From the NCBI GenBank assembly GCA_963804245.1, contig CAWDPQ010000009.1:62001-126000 (forward strand): 64,000 nt of DNA, written 5' to 3'. The notes beneath the pieces are model-generated. The model made no database searches, was not told where the DNA came from, and was given only the letters and a program-made list of their open reading frames with translations. The position numbers were made by a program, and so were the translations under genes. Source of the stretch: CAWDPQ01 sp963804245. Its GTDB lineage: Bacteria; Acidobacteriota; Vicinamibacteria; Vicinamibacterales; 2-12-FULL-66-21. Below are positions 1-10,006 of the stretch, piece after piece (positions within the stretch are counted from its first letter, which is position 1; the number at the start of each line of letters is the position of its first letter).

Positions 1-1646
1 GAACTGCCGGCCATCGACCAGCATGGTGTTGTTCATGAACCAGACGGCCAGACGACCGTCGGTGTGCTGCCAGAGGATGTCGCCGCTGGCGTTGGCGTCG
101 AGGTCACCGTGAATCGGGGCTTCGTTGCTCTGCGAAATGTCTATCGGCAGCCCCGACAAGTTGATCGAACCGTTTCGCGCGACATTGTTCGATGGGAGCA
201 CGCGGAACACGACCGTTCCCGAGCCCGTGCCGGACGTTCCCGACAGCGGAAGGATCCACGGCGAATCGATCGTCAGCGACCAGCTGCACCCGGGCTGAGT
301 GTCGATGCGGATCGTACCCGTACCGCCGGTGTTCCAGAATTCGTCCTGGCCGCGGGTGATGGTGAGCTCGCACAGCCGGTAGATGACGCCCTGATTGGTC
401 GCGCCGTAGCCGACGACGTAGAGCTCGCCGCTCTGGTCGACGCCGAAGCTGCTGACTGTCGGCGCGCCGAGGCCCGCGGTGTGATCGATGATGCCGGAGA
501 GAGCGCCCGTTCCGTCGTTCACCGCGGCCGACCAGACGCGGCGCGCGGCGAAGTCTGCAAAGAAATAGCGCCCGCGCCAGAGAGCGCTCAGGTTCGTTCC
601 GCGGTAGACGAATCCACCGATGATCGAGGCGCCCTGCAGCGCGCTTTCGCCCGGGACGTGCGAGTACTCGTAGACCGGACTGGTCAGCGGAAGAAAGGCA
701 TCGGCGGTGGTCGGTGTTGGCGGCCGACTTACGGGATGCGTAGCTTCCCAGATGCTCCACCCATAGTTGCGCGCGCCGCTGCCAGCCGGCTCCCAGTTGA
801 TCTCTTCCCAGCGGTTCTGACCGACGTCGGCAATGAAGAGAGCGCCGGTGCCGCCGCGCGCGGGATCGTCGAAGCTGAATTTCCACGGGTTGCGCAAGCC
901 GAAATCCCAGATCTCGGCGAAGGCAGGGGAGGGATCGTTGTCGAGGAACGGGTTGTCGCCAGGCACATCGTAGCCGACTGGGTCGGCGTCCGGAACACCG
1001 ACATCGATGCGGAGCATCTTGCCGAGCAGCGTGTCGTGGCTCTGTCCGCTGTTGAACGGATCGAAGCTGCTGCCGCCGTCGCCGACCCCGATGTAGAGAT
1101 ACCCGTCCGGGCCGAACATCAAGGGATCCGCCATTGTGGTTCGCGAACTGCGAGTGCTCGATGTAGGCCTGGCCGCCGAGGCTGATCCACTTGAGATCGA
1201 AGCGGGAGTCGGGTCGGCGAGCAGGGGATTGCCGACCGAACGCTTGAAGCGGGCGACGACCAGATCTCCGGTCGTCGCGCCGGTCGCTCGGATCGTCCGC
1301 GCTGGTGAAGTACACGTAGAACCGACGGTTCGTCGCGTAATCCGGATCGAGCGCCATGCCGAGAAGACCGCGTTCCGGCCCGCTGCTGATGGCGGCCGTC
1401 AGATCGAGGAAGGGCGTCGCTTGAACGACGCCATTGACCAGCACACGGATGCGCCCGTTCTGTTCGACAACGAAGTGGCGATTGGCTGCGGTCGGGTCGC
1501 CGACAAATGCCGTCGGAAAGCTGAGGCCCGTGGCAAACGGCTGGGCGACGAGGTGCTGCGCGGCGGCCCCGGCAGGAACCGCCGCACAAGCCAGCGTGAA
1601 GAGGATGCGCGCGGAGCGGCCCTACCGCGGTCCCACGATGCGCCAT
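1..1646 (-). CDS. PQQ-dependent sugar dehydrogenase (GSDH family) with BACON-like and repeat cap, 3' partial
   Basis: Secreted soluble aldose/glucose dehydrogenase of the PQQ beta-propeller family. The first ATG is at 1646, inside the end of the upstream gene, and leads through one frame change near 1608 to a signal peptide ending PAGAAAQ. The family signatures ERGLLGMALDP, NHNGGSLMFGPDGYLYIG and FGLRNPWKFSFD are all readable, followed by a BACON/Ig-like segment (GCSWSLTIDSPWI) and the first FG-GAP-like repeat, GDILWQHTDGRLAVWFMNN. The frame changes again near 1285, 1215 and 1115. The 3' end lies outside the window. Role known for the family: periplasmic oxidation of sugars with PQQ. Fold assignment is firm, substrate unknown. 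Confidence 0.8.
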
Positions 1647-4141
1647 GCGGTGTCCGCCACCTGCGCTGGCGAGAGGTAGATTCCTTCGACCATAGACGTA
1701 CCGTTCATCAGCCATGCTGCGAGATATCCCGTTGAAGTGTTTTGCCAGACAAGGTCAGGTTGCCCGTCTGAGTTGAGATCAGTGACGGCGCGGATTTGCC
1801 AGTTCGTGTCCGCGACGCCCGGAGGTGACAACAGCGTACCGCTGACGAGCGCGGTGCCGTTCATGAACCAGATTGACGCCTGTCCCGAGGTCTGGTGCTG
1901 CCAGACGAGATCGGCATTACCGTCGAGGTTGAAGTCACCACTGCCGACGATTCTCCAATTGGTATCGTCCACTGTGGAGGGGGTCAGCAGCCTGCCGTCT
2001 ATGAGTGTCGTTCCGTTCATCAGCCACGCGGATATCTGGCCCTGCGGTGATGTGCTGCCACACCAAATCCGGGCGTCCGTCGCGGTTGAGGTCGGCTACA
2101 GCCGCGATCTGCCAGTCGTTATCCGCCACTACGCCTGGGCTTAGCGGATCCCCCGAAACGCGTGTCGTGCCTTGCATCCGCCAGTTGGCGAGGCTGCCGT
2201 TGGTGTCGTGACGCCAGAGCAGATCCGGGTGACCATCGACGTTGGGATCCCACACTCCGACGATCTTCCAATGAGTATCCGACACGCGGTCGGGTGTGAG
2301 GAGCGTGCCGCTCACCATGGATACGCCGTTCATATGCCAGACGGAAATGCGGCCGTCGCCCTGATGGTGCCAGACCAGATCCGCGCGACCATCGCCGTTG
2401 AAATCCACGGTTGTCGACGTGCTCGTTCCATCCGGCTGCGAGACGTTGACCAACTGTCCCGCCACCCTCACCAGAGCCGATCGCGGCGGACCAATGTTGC
2501 GAGTGACCGAGAGCGTGACGTTGCCGGCTCCAGATCCACTCGCACCCTCCGTGATGACGATCCAATCGACCGGACTCAAGGACGTCCAGTTACATGAGTT
2601 CGCTGCCACAGAAATCGTGACGATTCCCGCCGACGGGGGAGACCGACGCCGAGGTCGGGCTCACGGTACACGTGCAGGCAGCCTGCGTAATCGTATGAGG
2701 CTCACCGCCGATGGCGAGCAGCACGCTCCGGCCGCTCGTCGTCGCGTTCGTGCCGATTGCCAGTTGAAGCGTGCCGCTGCCAGTGCCCGAGGGCGGATTG
2801 GGTGTGACCCACGGCGGATTACCGGTCACGCTCCACACGCAGCCGGCCTGCGTCGTGACCGTCACGCTGAAACTGCTGGCGAGCGCCGGTACCTGCGTGC
2901 TGTTCGAGGAAAGCGCGTAGGTGCATCCGGACGCCGGGTAGATGAACGTCAGCCCGGCGAGATCGTCGGCGCCGATGGCCGGTGCGATGGGCGTGGAGGG
3001 ACCGCAGCAGGACGGATACATGATGTTGCTCGTCGGATTCGCGACGCTGTCCTGGGTGTGACCGAGACCGATGGTGTGTCCGAGTTCGTGTTCGAGGACT
3101 CGTGTGAAGTCCCTCGACTGCCGGAAATTGGATGAAAGCGCCGCCGCGTTCTGGAACCAGATGTAGCCGCTGCGGAACCGGTTGAACAGCATCCCATTCA
3201 CCGTGCCGCCATCGTCCAACGATCCGGTGCCTCCACCCAGAGCGAGCACATTGCCACTGATGTTATCTTCGGGATCTTCGAAGAAGACGACGCCGGCGCT
3301 GGTGCCCAGCGACTCCCAGGGGCCAACGGTGTCTGATTGGTCGGTGAAACCGCCCACGGTCAGCACGATGGAGGCCTGCGGCGGGTTCGTCCATCCCGAT
3401 AATGCTGTCTGCAGTTCAGGCACGGCGTCGCCCGGGACTGGCGCCGGTGCCGACGTGTCCAGGTACCACCGAACGGGCGTCCCGGTATCCGCTTCCGTCC
3501 ATCGACCCCGCGGCCATTATAGGGAATATTAGCAGGGTGTATGGCTGCTGCGCCGACATCAGCGATTCCGCATCGGCCGACCGTGGCGGCGTCACCGAGC
3601 GCCGGCCGCGCACGCGCTCGGCAAGCCGGCGAAACGTGGAGAGGCGCGGCGAGCCGGCCGGTTCCGTCGCGCCTGCCACTTCGATATTCGTCAAGTTGCG
3701 TCGTAACACCGCATCGCCATCGGCCGTGGGATCGACGTCGAACTTCGAGAAGCCCATGGCGATGCTGCGCAGCCAGCCGGCGGAGGACCGTTCGAGGCAG
3801 ACGACGATCTCCGAGCCCGGTGCATAGCGCACGATGCCGCCGACCCAGAGGAAATCGTTGCCGACGAGCCCTCCGAGCTCTCGAACCTCGATGATGGAAT
3901 CGTTCTCGCCGGAGAAGTCCTCGAGCACTTCGAGGGTCGTTATGGTGTAGATGCGTCCCCCGGGGCCCCTCTCGCTACGTGTCGACAGGACGCGCGCCCG
4001 CACGACGCGTGAAGCATTGGCAATCAGCTCAGCATCCGACTGGTACTTGACCGTGGCCGCGGTTCCAATCACGACGGATGTCGCAAGTCCAATTATTACA
4101 AACAGTAAGAGGCGTACAGAGGCACGCCTTACATGCAGCAT
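1622..4141 (-). CDS. Secreted matrixin-like metalloprotease with BACON-like domains and five FG-GAP-like repeats
   Basis: Starts at ATG 4141 with a hydrophobic signal peptide (residues about 8-29). Order: an N-terminal beta-rich domain, a matrixin/metzincin catalytic domain with the zinc motif HELGHTIGLGH and a likely Met-turn (SNIMYPS), one or two BACON/Ig-like domains (CVWSVTGNPPWVT and CNWTSLSPVDWI), then five repeats of about 50 residues of the type DxNxDGxxDLVWQHxxxG...WxMNG...DTxWRIVG, ending WRIVGPR-stop at 1622. Single-base frame changes lie near 3480, 2612 (a CCCCC run) and 2030; there is no nonsense codon in the corrected reading. A good promoter lies upstream at 4185-4213. Probably exported protein or glycan-surface proteolysis; substrate unknown. 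Confidence 0.8.
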
Positions 4142-4184
4142 GATTTTGACCTACCTGTGGAGTTTGCGTAGGGGGGAGCCACTC

Positions 4185-4213
4185 ATTATAGCCGCGACCA
4201 GTGAGCTTGCCAA
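4185..4213 (-). promoter_or_regulatory. Sigma70-type promoter for the matrixin-like protease
   Basis: On the minus strand, TTGGCA (4213-4208), a 17-base spacer and a perfect TATAAT (4190-4185). The predicted start of transcription near 4178 leaves a leader of about 37 bases to the ATG at 4141. Confidence 0.6.
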
Positions 4214-4521
4214 ACTCATCGCCATCAGAGGGTTACCGTCATCTCTACTCCCTGTAGCGAAGTTCCTTCTCACGCAACCGACCCGGTCCCTGTGCACCAG
4301 ATGTACCAAAGACTTATTGATGGTTGGAGGGCGATGTCACTCACCGCGGACGTGACGCGAGGGATTCATGGCAGCAGCCGTCAGTGTCTCCTGCACGGCA
4401 CACGATGTTCACCGGAGATGACGGTTGCCGATGAAAAAGCGGCGCAATTCGCTGAAACATCGAGATTTCCGTATGGTCCCGCTGGCATTTCAATTGCTGG
4501 GCAAACATAGCGCCTACCCGC

Positions 4522-4526
4522 GGAGG
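4522..4526 (+). promoter_or_regulatory. Ribosome-binding site fixing the PEGA protein start
   Basis: GGAGG lies six bases before GTG 4533, which opens directly into a signal peptide. An open frame continues upstream to 4425 but has no comparable site, so the GTG is preferred. Confidence 0.6.
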
Positions 4527-4532
4527 TCCCTC

Positions 4533-5414
4533 GTGCTCCGGACAATCGTTTCCGTGTCCCTTATGAGTATCGTCACCGTTGCCGCTCTGCCACATGAGGC
4601 AGAGGCGCAGCGCCGTGTCGTTCGCCATCCGTCAAGTCGTGGAGTCGTCTACGCTCGTCCTTACTATCCGGTCTACTACTCTCCTTTCTATGCTGGTTGG
4701 TACGGCGGCGCTGGTTGGTACGGCGGCTGGTACGGTCCCGGCTGGTACGGCTGGAACAGCTGGTATCCATATGACTTTTATGGCCAGTCCTACCCACCGT
4801 ATGGGTATGGATACGACCCCACCGGATCGGCTCGAATCGAGATCAAGCCGCGCGAGGCGGAGGTCTACGTCGACGGCTACCTCGTCGGCACCGTCGATGA
4901 TTTCGACGGCTGGATGCAGCGCCTCCACCTTCCCTACGGCGAACATGAAATTCAGATCTACCTCCCGGGGTATCGCACCATTCGGGAGAAGGTGCTGTTC
5001 CGACCGGGTGCCACGCTGAAGCTCAGCTCGGTCATGGAACCGTTGCCGGCGGGCGAGGCGCAGGAGCCGAGGCCCACTCCGCCGGAAGGCGCCCGTCAGA
5101 CAGCTCCGCAGCGGCCCTATCCGCCAGATGAAACGCCGCAGGGGCAGCCATCGAGGCGGCGGGACCGCGCTCCGGCGGCGGACTTCGGCAGCGTCGCCAT
5201 TCGCGTGCAGCCGTCCGATGCCGAAGTGGTGATCGACGGAGAGCGGTGGGATACGCCGCAAGGCGGCGATCGCCTGATCGTGCAGCTCGGCGAAGGGGAG
5301 CACCGAATCGAGATTCGCAAAGAGGGATACCGGACCTACTCGACGTCAATCCGCCTGCTGCGCGGGGAAACCGTGCCGCTCAATGTCAGCTTGTCGCGGC
5401 AGGAAGGTCGCTGA
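4533..5414 (+). CDS. PEGA-domain secreted/envelope protein
   Basis: 293 residues. Signal peptide at about 1-28, cleaved near HEAEAQ. Next comes a segment extremely rich in Tyr, Trp and Gly (units such as GWYGG and GWYGPGWYG), then a PEGA-like domain (ARIEIKPREAEVYVDGYLVG), a Pro-rich linker, and a second PEGA-like domain (SVAIRVQPSDAEVVIDGERW). PEGA domains are beta-sandwich modules common in bacterial surface proteins. Start chosen from GGAGG upstream of GTG 4533. Its stop overlaps the next ATG (TGATG), so the two genes are probably translationally coupled. Function unknown. Confidence 0.75.
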   Translation: MLRTIVSVSLMSIVTVAALPHEAEAQRRVVRHPSSRGVVYARPYYPVYYSPFYAGWYGGAGWYGGWYGPGWYGWNSWYPYDFYGQSYPPYGYGYDPTGSARIEIKPREAEVYVDGYLVGTVDDFDGWMQRLHLPYGEHEIQIYLPGYRTIREKVLFRPGATLKLSSVMEPLPAGEAQEPRPTPPEGARQTAPQRPYPPDETPQGQPSRRRDRAPAADFGSVAIRVQPSDAEVVIDGERWDTPQGGDRLIVQLGEGEHRIEIRKEGYRTYSTSIRLLRGETVPLNVSLSRQEGR

Positions 5415-6061
5415 TGATGATGCGCGCTCTAGGCTTCAGTCTGTTGCTCGGAACACTCGTTCTCCTGCCACGCTCGTCGGCGGCCCAGCAGGATCCGACG
5501 CCGCCGACATCACGGCTGCGGGTCGAGACCATCAGCACAAGCTTCGTCGTGGCTCCCGACGTCAGATTTACGGAGGTCAACGACCGTTCGGCCACGCTGG
5601 CAGGTGTCTATGCCGGGTGGTTGCACGACCGCACGATCTTCATCGGCGGTGGAGGCTATTGGCTGGCCAACCGCGACGATGATTTCAAGGTGGCGTACGG
5701 GGGGCCGATTATCGGGGTCGTGGCACACGCCGATCGGAAGCTGGCGTTCGGCGCGCGCACCCTGCTCGGCTTCGGCAACGCCACGTTGTCCGACACGTAT
5801 GCCGTGCTGGTTGGCGAGCAGATCCGATTCGGCACAGGCGGACGTACGCCGGGTAACCGACGCGGATTCAATCAGTCGACCCTCGTGGCGTTCGAAGACA
5901 ATTTCTTTGTCGCAGAGCCCCAGGTGAATGCGGTCTGGAAAATCACGAACTGGCTGGGCGTGGACGCCGGCGTCGGATACCGGTTCATCGCCGGCTCCGA
6001 CCTGCTGGACGACCGTCTTCGAGGGCTCAGCGGAAGCATCGCCCTGCAGTTCGGCCGCTAA
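5414..6061 (+). CDS. Hypothetical outer-membrane-like protein
   Basis: 215 residues with a signal peptide (residues 1 to about 24, ending SSAAQ). The mature part alternates short beta-like strands and ends in an aromatic-flanked strand closing with LQFGR, as small outer-membrane beta-barrels often do. It directly follows the PEGA gene with a one-base overlap (three consecutive ATG codons from 5414). I do not recognise a specific family; the barrel call is inferred from strand pattern only. Confidence 0.6.
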   Translation: MMMRALGFSLLLGTLVLLPRSSAAQQDPTPPTSRLRVETISTSFVVAPDVRFTEVNDRSATLAGVYAGWLHDRTIFIGGGGYWLANRDDDFKVAYGGPIIGVVAHADRKLAFGARTLLGFGNATLSDTYAVLVGEQIRFGTGGRTPGNRRGFNQSTLVAFEDNFFVAEPQVNAVWKITNWLGVDAGVGYRFIAGSDLLDDRLRGLSGSIALQFGR

Positions 6062-6177
6062 TTGGGGCGATCAGACCGGCATCGATTCGTAGGTGATAAT
6101 GGCCGCCGTGGCGATTGACAACGGCACGCCCCGGCCGGCACCGTCTACGCTCCAAGGCGCGCAGCCCCCCGAAAGCC

Positions 6178-7872
6178 GTGACGGCAGTGCGGCTGCGGCA
6201 GAGCCTTCCGTCGAGAGTAAACCTAGACAAGGAAAAAAAGAAGAAGAAGAAAAAGGCCCGGGACGCGTGGATCTCGTTCGTCGGACGAATCGTGGCACAG
6301 ATTGTCGGTGCCGCGGCGACGATCGTCCTCGGTGTCTATTTCGTCAGCCGATCGAACGCACCAGCCAGAGATGCCGCTTCACGAGATGCTGGAGGCTCGA
6401 CCGCCGTGCGCAGCGTCTCGCGGAGCGGCGATGTTCCGACCATCGCCGTTCTTCCCCTGCAGAACTTGTCCGGAGATCCCGGGCAGGAATACTTCGCCGA
6501 CGGGATGACCGAAGCGTTGATTGCAGACCTCGCCCAGGTCAAAGGCCTGCGTGTCATCTCACGTACATCCTCGATGCTGGACAAGACGCAGTCCGAAGCC
6601 GGTACCCCAAGTGGCGCAGGAACTGGGCGTCGGATTGATCGTCGAGGGCTCGGTCGCTCGATCGGGCGATCGGATCCGGATCACCGCGCAGCTCATCGAC
6701 GCCGACCGTGACGAGCACATCTGGGCGCGCACCTACGACCGTACCATCGCGGGACATCTTTGGTTTGCAGGCCGAGGTTGCCGCGGCGATTGTCGGTGAG
6801 GTGAAGGGAGTTGCCGCGGCGCAACGCTCACGTCTGCGGGCGAGCAGGGCGGTCAACCCGGCGGCTTACGACTTGTATCTGCGCGGACGGCACGCGTGGA
6901 CCGATCGCACGCCGCAAGGATTCGCCGAGGCGCAACGTTACTTCGAGGAGGCCATTCGGCAGGACCCCAGCTTCGCGCTGGCACATGCCGGGCTTGCCGA
7001 CGTGTATCAGCTGTCCGGCGGTCCGATGTCCGGCGATCCGACGACGATTCCGGATGCGCCGGCGAAGGCCCGGGCCGCGGCGCAGCGCGCCCTGGAATTG
7101 GATGAAGGGCTGGCCGAGGCGCACACGTCGCTCGCCGGAGTTCTGCAGCGAGTGGACCGCGACGTGGCGGGTGCGGAACGTGAGTTCCAGCGCGCGCTGG
7201 AATTGAACCCGGGTTATGCCACCGCGCATCAGTGGTACGCGCTGCTGCTCGCCGAGGATGACCGCGATGCTGACGCTGTTCGACACGCGAAAGAGGCGGT
7301 GACGCTGGATCCGTTGTCCGGCGCCATGCGCCAGACGCTGGGTCTCGTGCACTACTACGGCCGCCGCTTCGAGCCGCTGTTTCGGAAGAGCGGCGGGCCC
7401 TCGAGCTCGCTCCGCACCTCCCGCTCGCCCGAGACATTCTCGGCCGGGCGCTGATTGCGGCAGGAAGACCCAAGGAAGCGATTGGTGTCGTCGAGAGCCA
7501 GTCGCAGCCGAGAATCGCCGAGATGCTGGCGACGTTGGCGATCGCGTAGTGCGCGTAGTGGCGACCGGCAACGTGCCGCGGGTTTTATCGACGCAGCTCA
7601 AGGCTCGACAGCCGCTGCCCGGCGGGACCGCTCGTTCGGTGGTATGCCGCGACCGGCGATCACAGGCAGCGCATCTGGAGCTGCTCGCTCGCCGCGTCTC
7701 CGAGGGCGCCCTTCGATGCCGCTCTCGGTTGTGGATCCCGCTCTCGATCCGCTGCGTTCACTTCCGCGATTTCAGGACGTTCTGCGCCGCATCAAGGCGC
7801 AGAACGGGCGCCCCAAGACCGCCGACGGACGCCGCAGCCGACAGGCCGCACTCATCGCAGCGCACCGCGTAA
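6178..7872 (+). CDS. TolB/FlgO-like TPR protein, multiply frameshifted
   Basis: Membrane-anchored member of the group usually annotated as adenylate-cyclase-like or TPR protein with an FlgO/TolB-N domain. Readable parts: a lysine run and one transmembrane helix (IVGAAATIVLGVYF), the signature IAVLPLQNLSGDPGQEYFADGM, VEGSVARSGDRIRITAQLID, several TPR units (for example FQRALELNPGYATAHQWY) and the usual tail LDPLRSLPRFQDVLRRI near 7750-7800. The frame changes near 6598, 6752, 7385 and several times between 7540 and 7730. Relatives often carry a DNA-binding or kinase domain in front; only a short basic N-terminus is seen here. GTG 6178 is a guess among weak starts, and the end is uncertain. Confidence 0.6.
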
Positions 7873-8274
7873 GCGATCGACGAGCCCCTGAGGGATCTCG
7901 ATCGATTCGAGTGTCCCGGCGGCGTTGGCGCGCGTGCACACGGTCGTGATCGCGCCGGTTGCCGCGACGGTGTCGGCGCGCCGGATTTCGAATCCGTACT
8001 GGATCCGCCGCCGGCCGAAACCGGCGCGCACCTTGACCGTGACTTCATCCTCGAAGCGCAGCGGGTTCATGTAATCACAGTAGGCCGCGACACGTGGCCA
8101 GTGCAGTCCATCACGGGCGACGCTGAGACCCGCAGCGCGCCAGAGTGCGTGCTCGGCTTCTTCCATATAGCGGAAGTAGGCACTGAAATGCACGATCCCT
8201 GCGAGGTCGGTCTCAGCGAATTGCACGGAGCGCGTGTAGGTGAACTCGCCGGGATCGAGGGTGAGAGGTTTCAT
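7852..8274 (-). CDS. Acyl-CoA thioesterase, 4HBT hotdog family
   Basis: 140 residues, the usual length for a single-hotdog thioesterase of the YbgC/FadM type. The motif FAETDLAGIVHFSAYFRYME contains the Asp expected in the active site. Likely hydrolyses acyl-CoA esters in the cytoplasm. It lies downstream of the sensor kinase gene in the same direction, separated by a double palindrome, and runs into the 3' end of the convergent TPR gene. Confidence 0.8.
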   Translation of the reverse strand: MKPLTLDPGEFTYTRSVQFAETDLAGIVHFSAYFRYMEEAEHALWRAAGLSVARDGLHWPRVAAYCDYMNPLRFEDEVTVKVRAGFGRRRIQYGFEIRRADTVAATGAITTVCTRANAAGTLESIEIPQGLVDRLRGALR

Positions 8275-8282
8275 TTAGCAGC

Positions 8283-8336
8283 GTAGGCCCGGCCTTCAGG
8301 CCGGGCGCGCACGCCCGAGCTGAAGCTCGGGCCTAC
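8283..8336. repeat. Paired REP-like palindromes bounded by GTAGG and CCTAC
   Basis: Two perfect 8-bp-stem hairpins in tandem: one at 8287-8306 with loop TTCA and one at 8313-8332 with loop TGAA. The whole unit is enclosed by GTAGG (8283-8287) and CCTAC (8332-8336) and is itself an imperfect palindrome. The CTA at 8333-8335 is the stop codon (TAG) of the sensor kinase on the minus strand. Similar GTAGG/CCTAC palindromes recur at 15943-15955 and 16972-16988. Confidence 0.7.
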
Positions 8337-9944
8337 CGTGTTCCTTTCTCAACAGGCAGCAAGACCTCGAACAGCGCGCCACCTTCCGGCACATTATGCG
8401 CGGAAACCGTACCACCATGCCGCCGCACGATCGCACGGACGATGGACAGGCCGAGACCACTGCCGCCGGGTGTCGTCGCGCGCGACGATCGGTCGCCAGC
8501 TGCGGGCGAGACGTGCGTCCGCGATCGATCGGCTTTGTAGAAGCGATCGAAGACGTGTGGCAGGTGCTCTTCCGGTATACCAGAACCGGTGTCGCGTACT
8601 GCAATGCGAACGAAGTCCTCCCGGTGCTCGGCGGTCAGTTCGATCCGCCCACCGCGAGGCGTGTGGCGGATGGCGTTGGCGGCAATGTTCTGGAGAACCT
8701 GCTCCAGGCGGTTGGCGTCGCCTCGCACGTGAAGATCATCGGGGGTCACGGTCGTGACCATGCTCAGCCCGCGATCATGGATCTCCCGGCCGTGTCGATC
8801 CAGCACGCGACGAAAGAGCTCGGTGACCGGCACCTTCTCCAGAACGAGCTCGCCGCCGCCACCTTCGAGGCGCGCGAGATCGAGCAGATCTCCGATGATC
8901 GTCTCGAGCTTGTAGGTTTCCTGATCGATGATGCTCAGGTAGCGCTGCTCGTGCGGACTCATCGGCCGTGGCGTGCGGCATCGCCAGCGTCTGCACATAC
9001 CCGCGGATGGCCGTGAGCGGCGTCATCAATTCGTGCGAGACATCGGCGAGCAGCTGCCGTCGCGCCTCGTCCGATGCCGCAAGCGCACTGGCGCGTGTCT
9101 CGAGGTCGGAAGCCATCTTGTTGAACGCCTGAGCGAGCGCCGTCACTTCGTCGCCTCCCGCTTCGCTCGCGCGAACCTCGGTCCTTCCTTCGCCGATCGC
9201 TTTCGTCGCTTCGCCCAGGGATCGCAGTCGCTTGTGCGCGGGTCCGAAGATCAAGACTGACGCGAGCACCGCTCCCACGACCAGCAGCCCGAGTCCCGAC
9301 CATGTGAGGGTGGGACCCAGCTCCCAGAGGAGCACCGACACAGGCGGAGGCGCGGCCGGCACCGCGACGAAGCCGATCTGGCTGCCGTCGAGGACGATCG
9401 GCGCCATGATCTGACGGCCCGGCCCGCCCCGACCACGTGGGCGTGCGCCGTCGGGCGGCGGAGCGCCGGGTTCGCCCGGACGCGGTCGATCGCGCCATTC
9501 GGGACGACGATCCGGATCCCCGACGTGGGCACCGTCCGGCGGCGGCCCGCCGCCATCGGCGTCGGCCGCTCCATCCCGCCGCGGTCCGCCAGGACCACGC
9601 GGCCCGAACACTCCACCCGGCCCATCGGGGTATCCCCGCGGCAAAACCCCAGGCCGGTTATAGGCGCGCCTGCCGTCCCGCATCACAACGGCAAACGGCT
9701 GCGCCACATCGCCGAAATGCTCGCGCACGTGTGCCTGGATATCCAAGGCGGAATTCTCGGCCAGCGCATCCGAGAGCTCACGCGCAACCTGATCGGCCAG
9801 CTGCTGCGGCGTCCGGCTCGACGCCGAGCTGACGAAGCGTCCCGTCAGCCAGAGGAAGAGCAGGGCCTGCACGATCAGCAACGCTGCGAGCAGGGCAACG
9901 AAGCCGACGGCGATGCGCCAATACAAGCTGCGGAAGAACTGCAT
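8333..9944 (-). CDS. Membrane sensor histidine kinase (HAMP, HisKA, HATPase)
   Basis: Two transmembrane segments flank a periplasmic sensor region. They are followed by HAMP, the phospho-acceptor motif DVSHELMTPLTAIRGY, the N box (NIAANAIRHTP) and the G boxes (DTGSGIPEEH, GGSGLGLSIVRAIVRRHGG). The sensor part contains about 70 residues very rich in Gly, Pro, Arg and Asp. One frame change near 8965 separates the HisKA part from the ATPase part. The partner is the response regulator directly upstream. The stop codon falls inside the repeat at 8283-8336. Architecture resembles CpxA/BaeS-type kinases; the stimulus is unknown. Confidence 0.85.
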
Positions 9945-10006
9945 TTCTTGAAGATGACTAACGACGACTAACGACTAGCGCCGAACGACTGACAAGCGGC
10001 AAGCGA
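9945..10006. repeat. Short quasi-tandem repeat tract between kinase and regulator genes
   Basis: The 62-base spacer between the regulator stop and the kinase start is built of imperfect copies of ACGACTA and AAGCGRCAAGCG-like words, for example ACTAACGACGACTAACGACT on the plus strand. A related word, AGCGGCAAGC, also occurs in the spacer at 40514-40556. No function is assigned. Confidence 0.4.

Larger units (their letters stand above)
4142..4532. other. Divergent intergenic region between protease and PEGA genes
   Basis: About 390 bases without a convincing gene. It contains the minus-strand promoter at 4185-4213 and the ribosome-binding site of the PEGA gene at its right edge. Short open frames run through it but none has a start with a Shine-Dalgarno or recognisable product. 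Confidence 0.5.

Noticed and set aside
64..1185. Long plus-strand open frame of 373 codons
   Set aside because: It lies antisense to the sugar dehydrogenase, whose protein motifs are clear on the minus strand. The Arg/Ala-rich composition is that of a GC-rich shadow frame.
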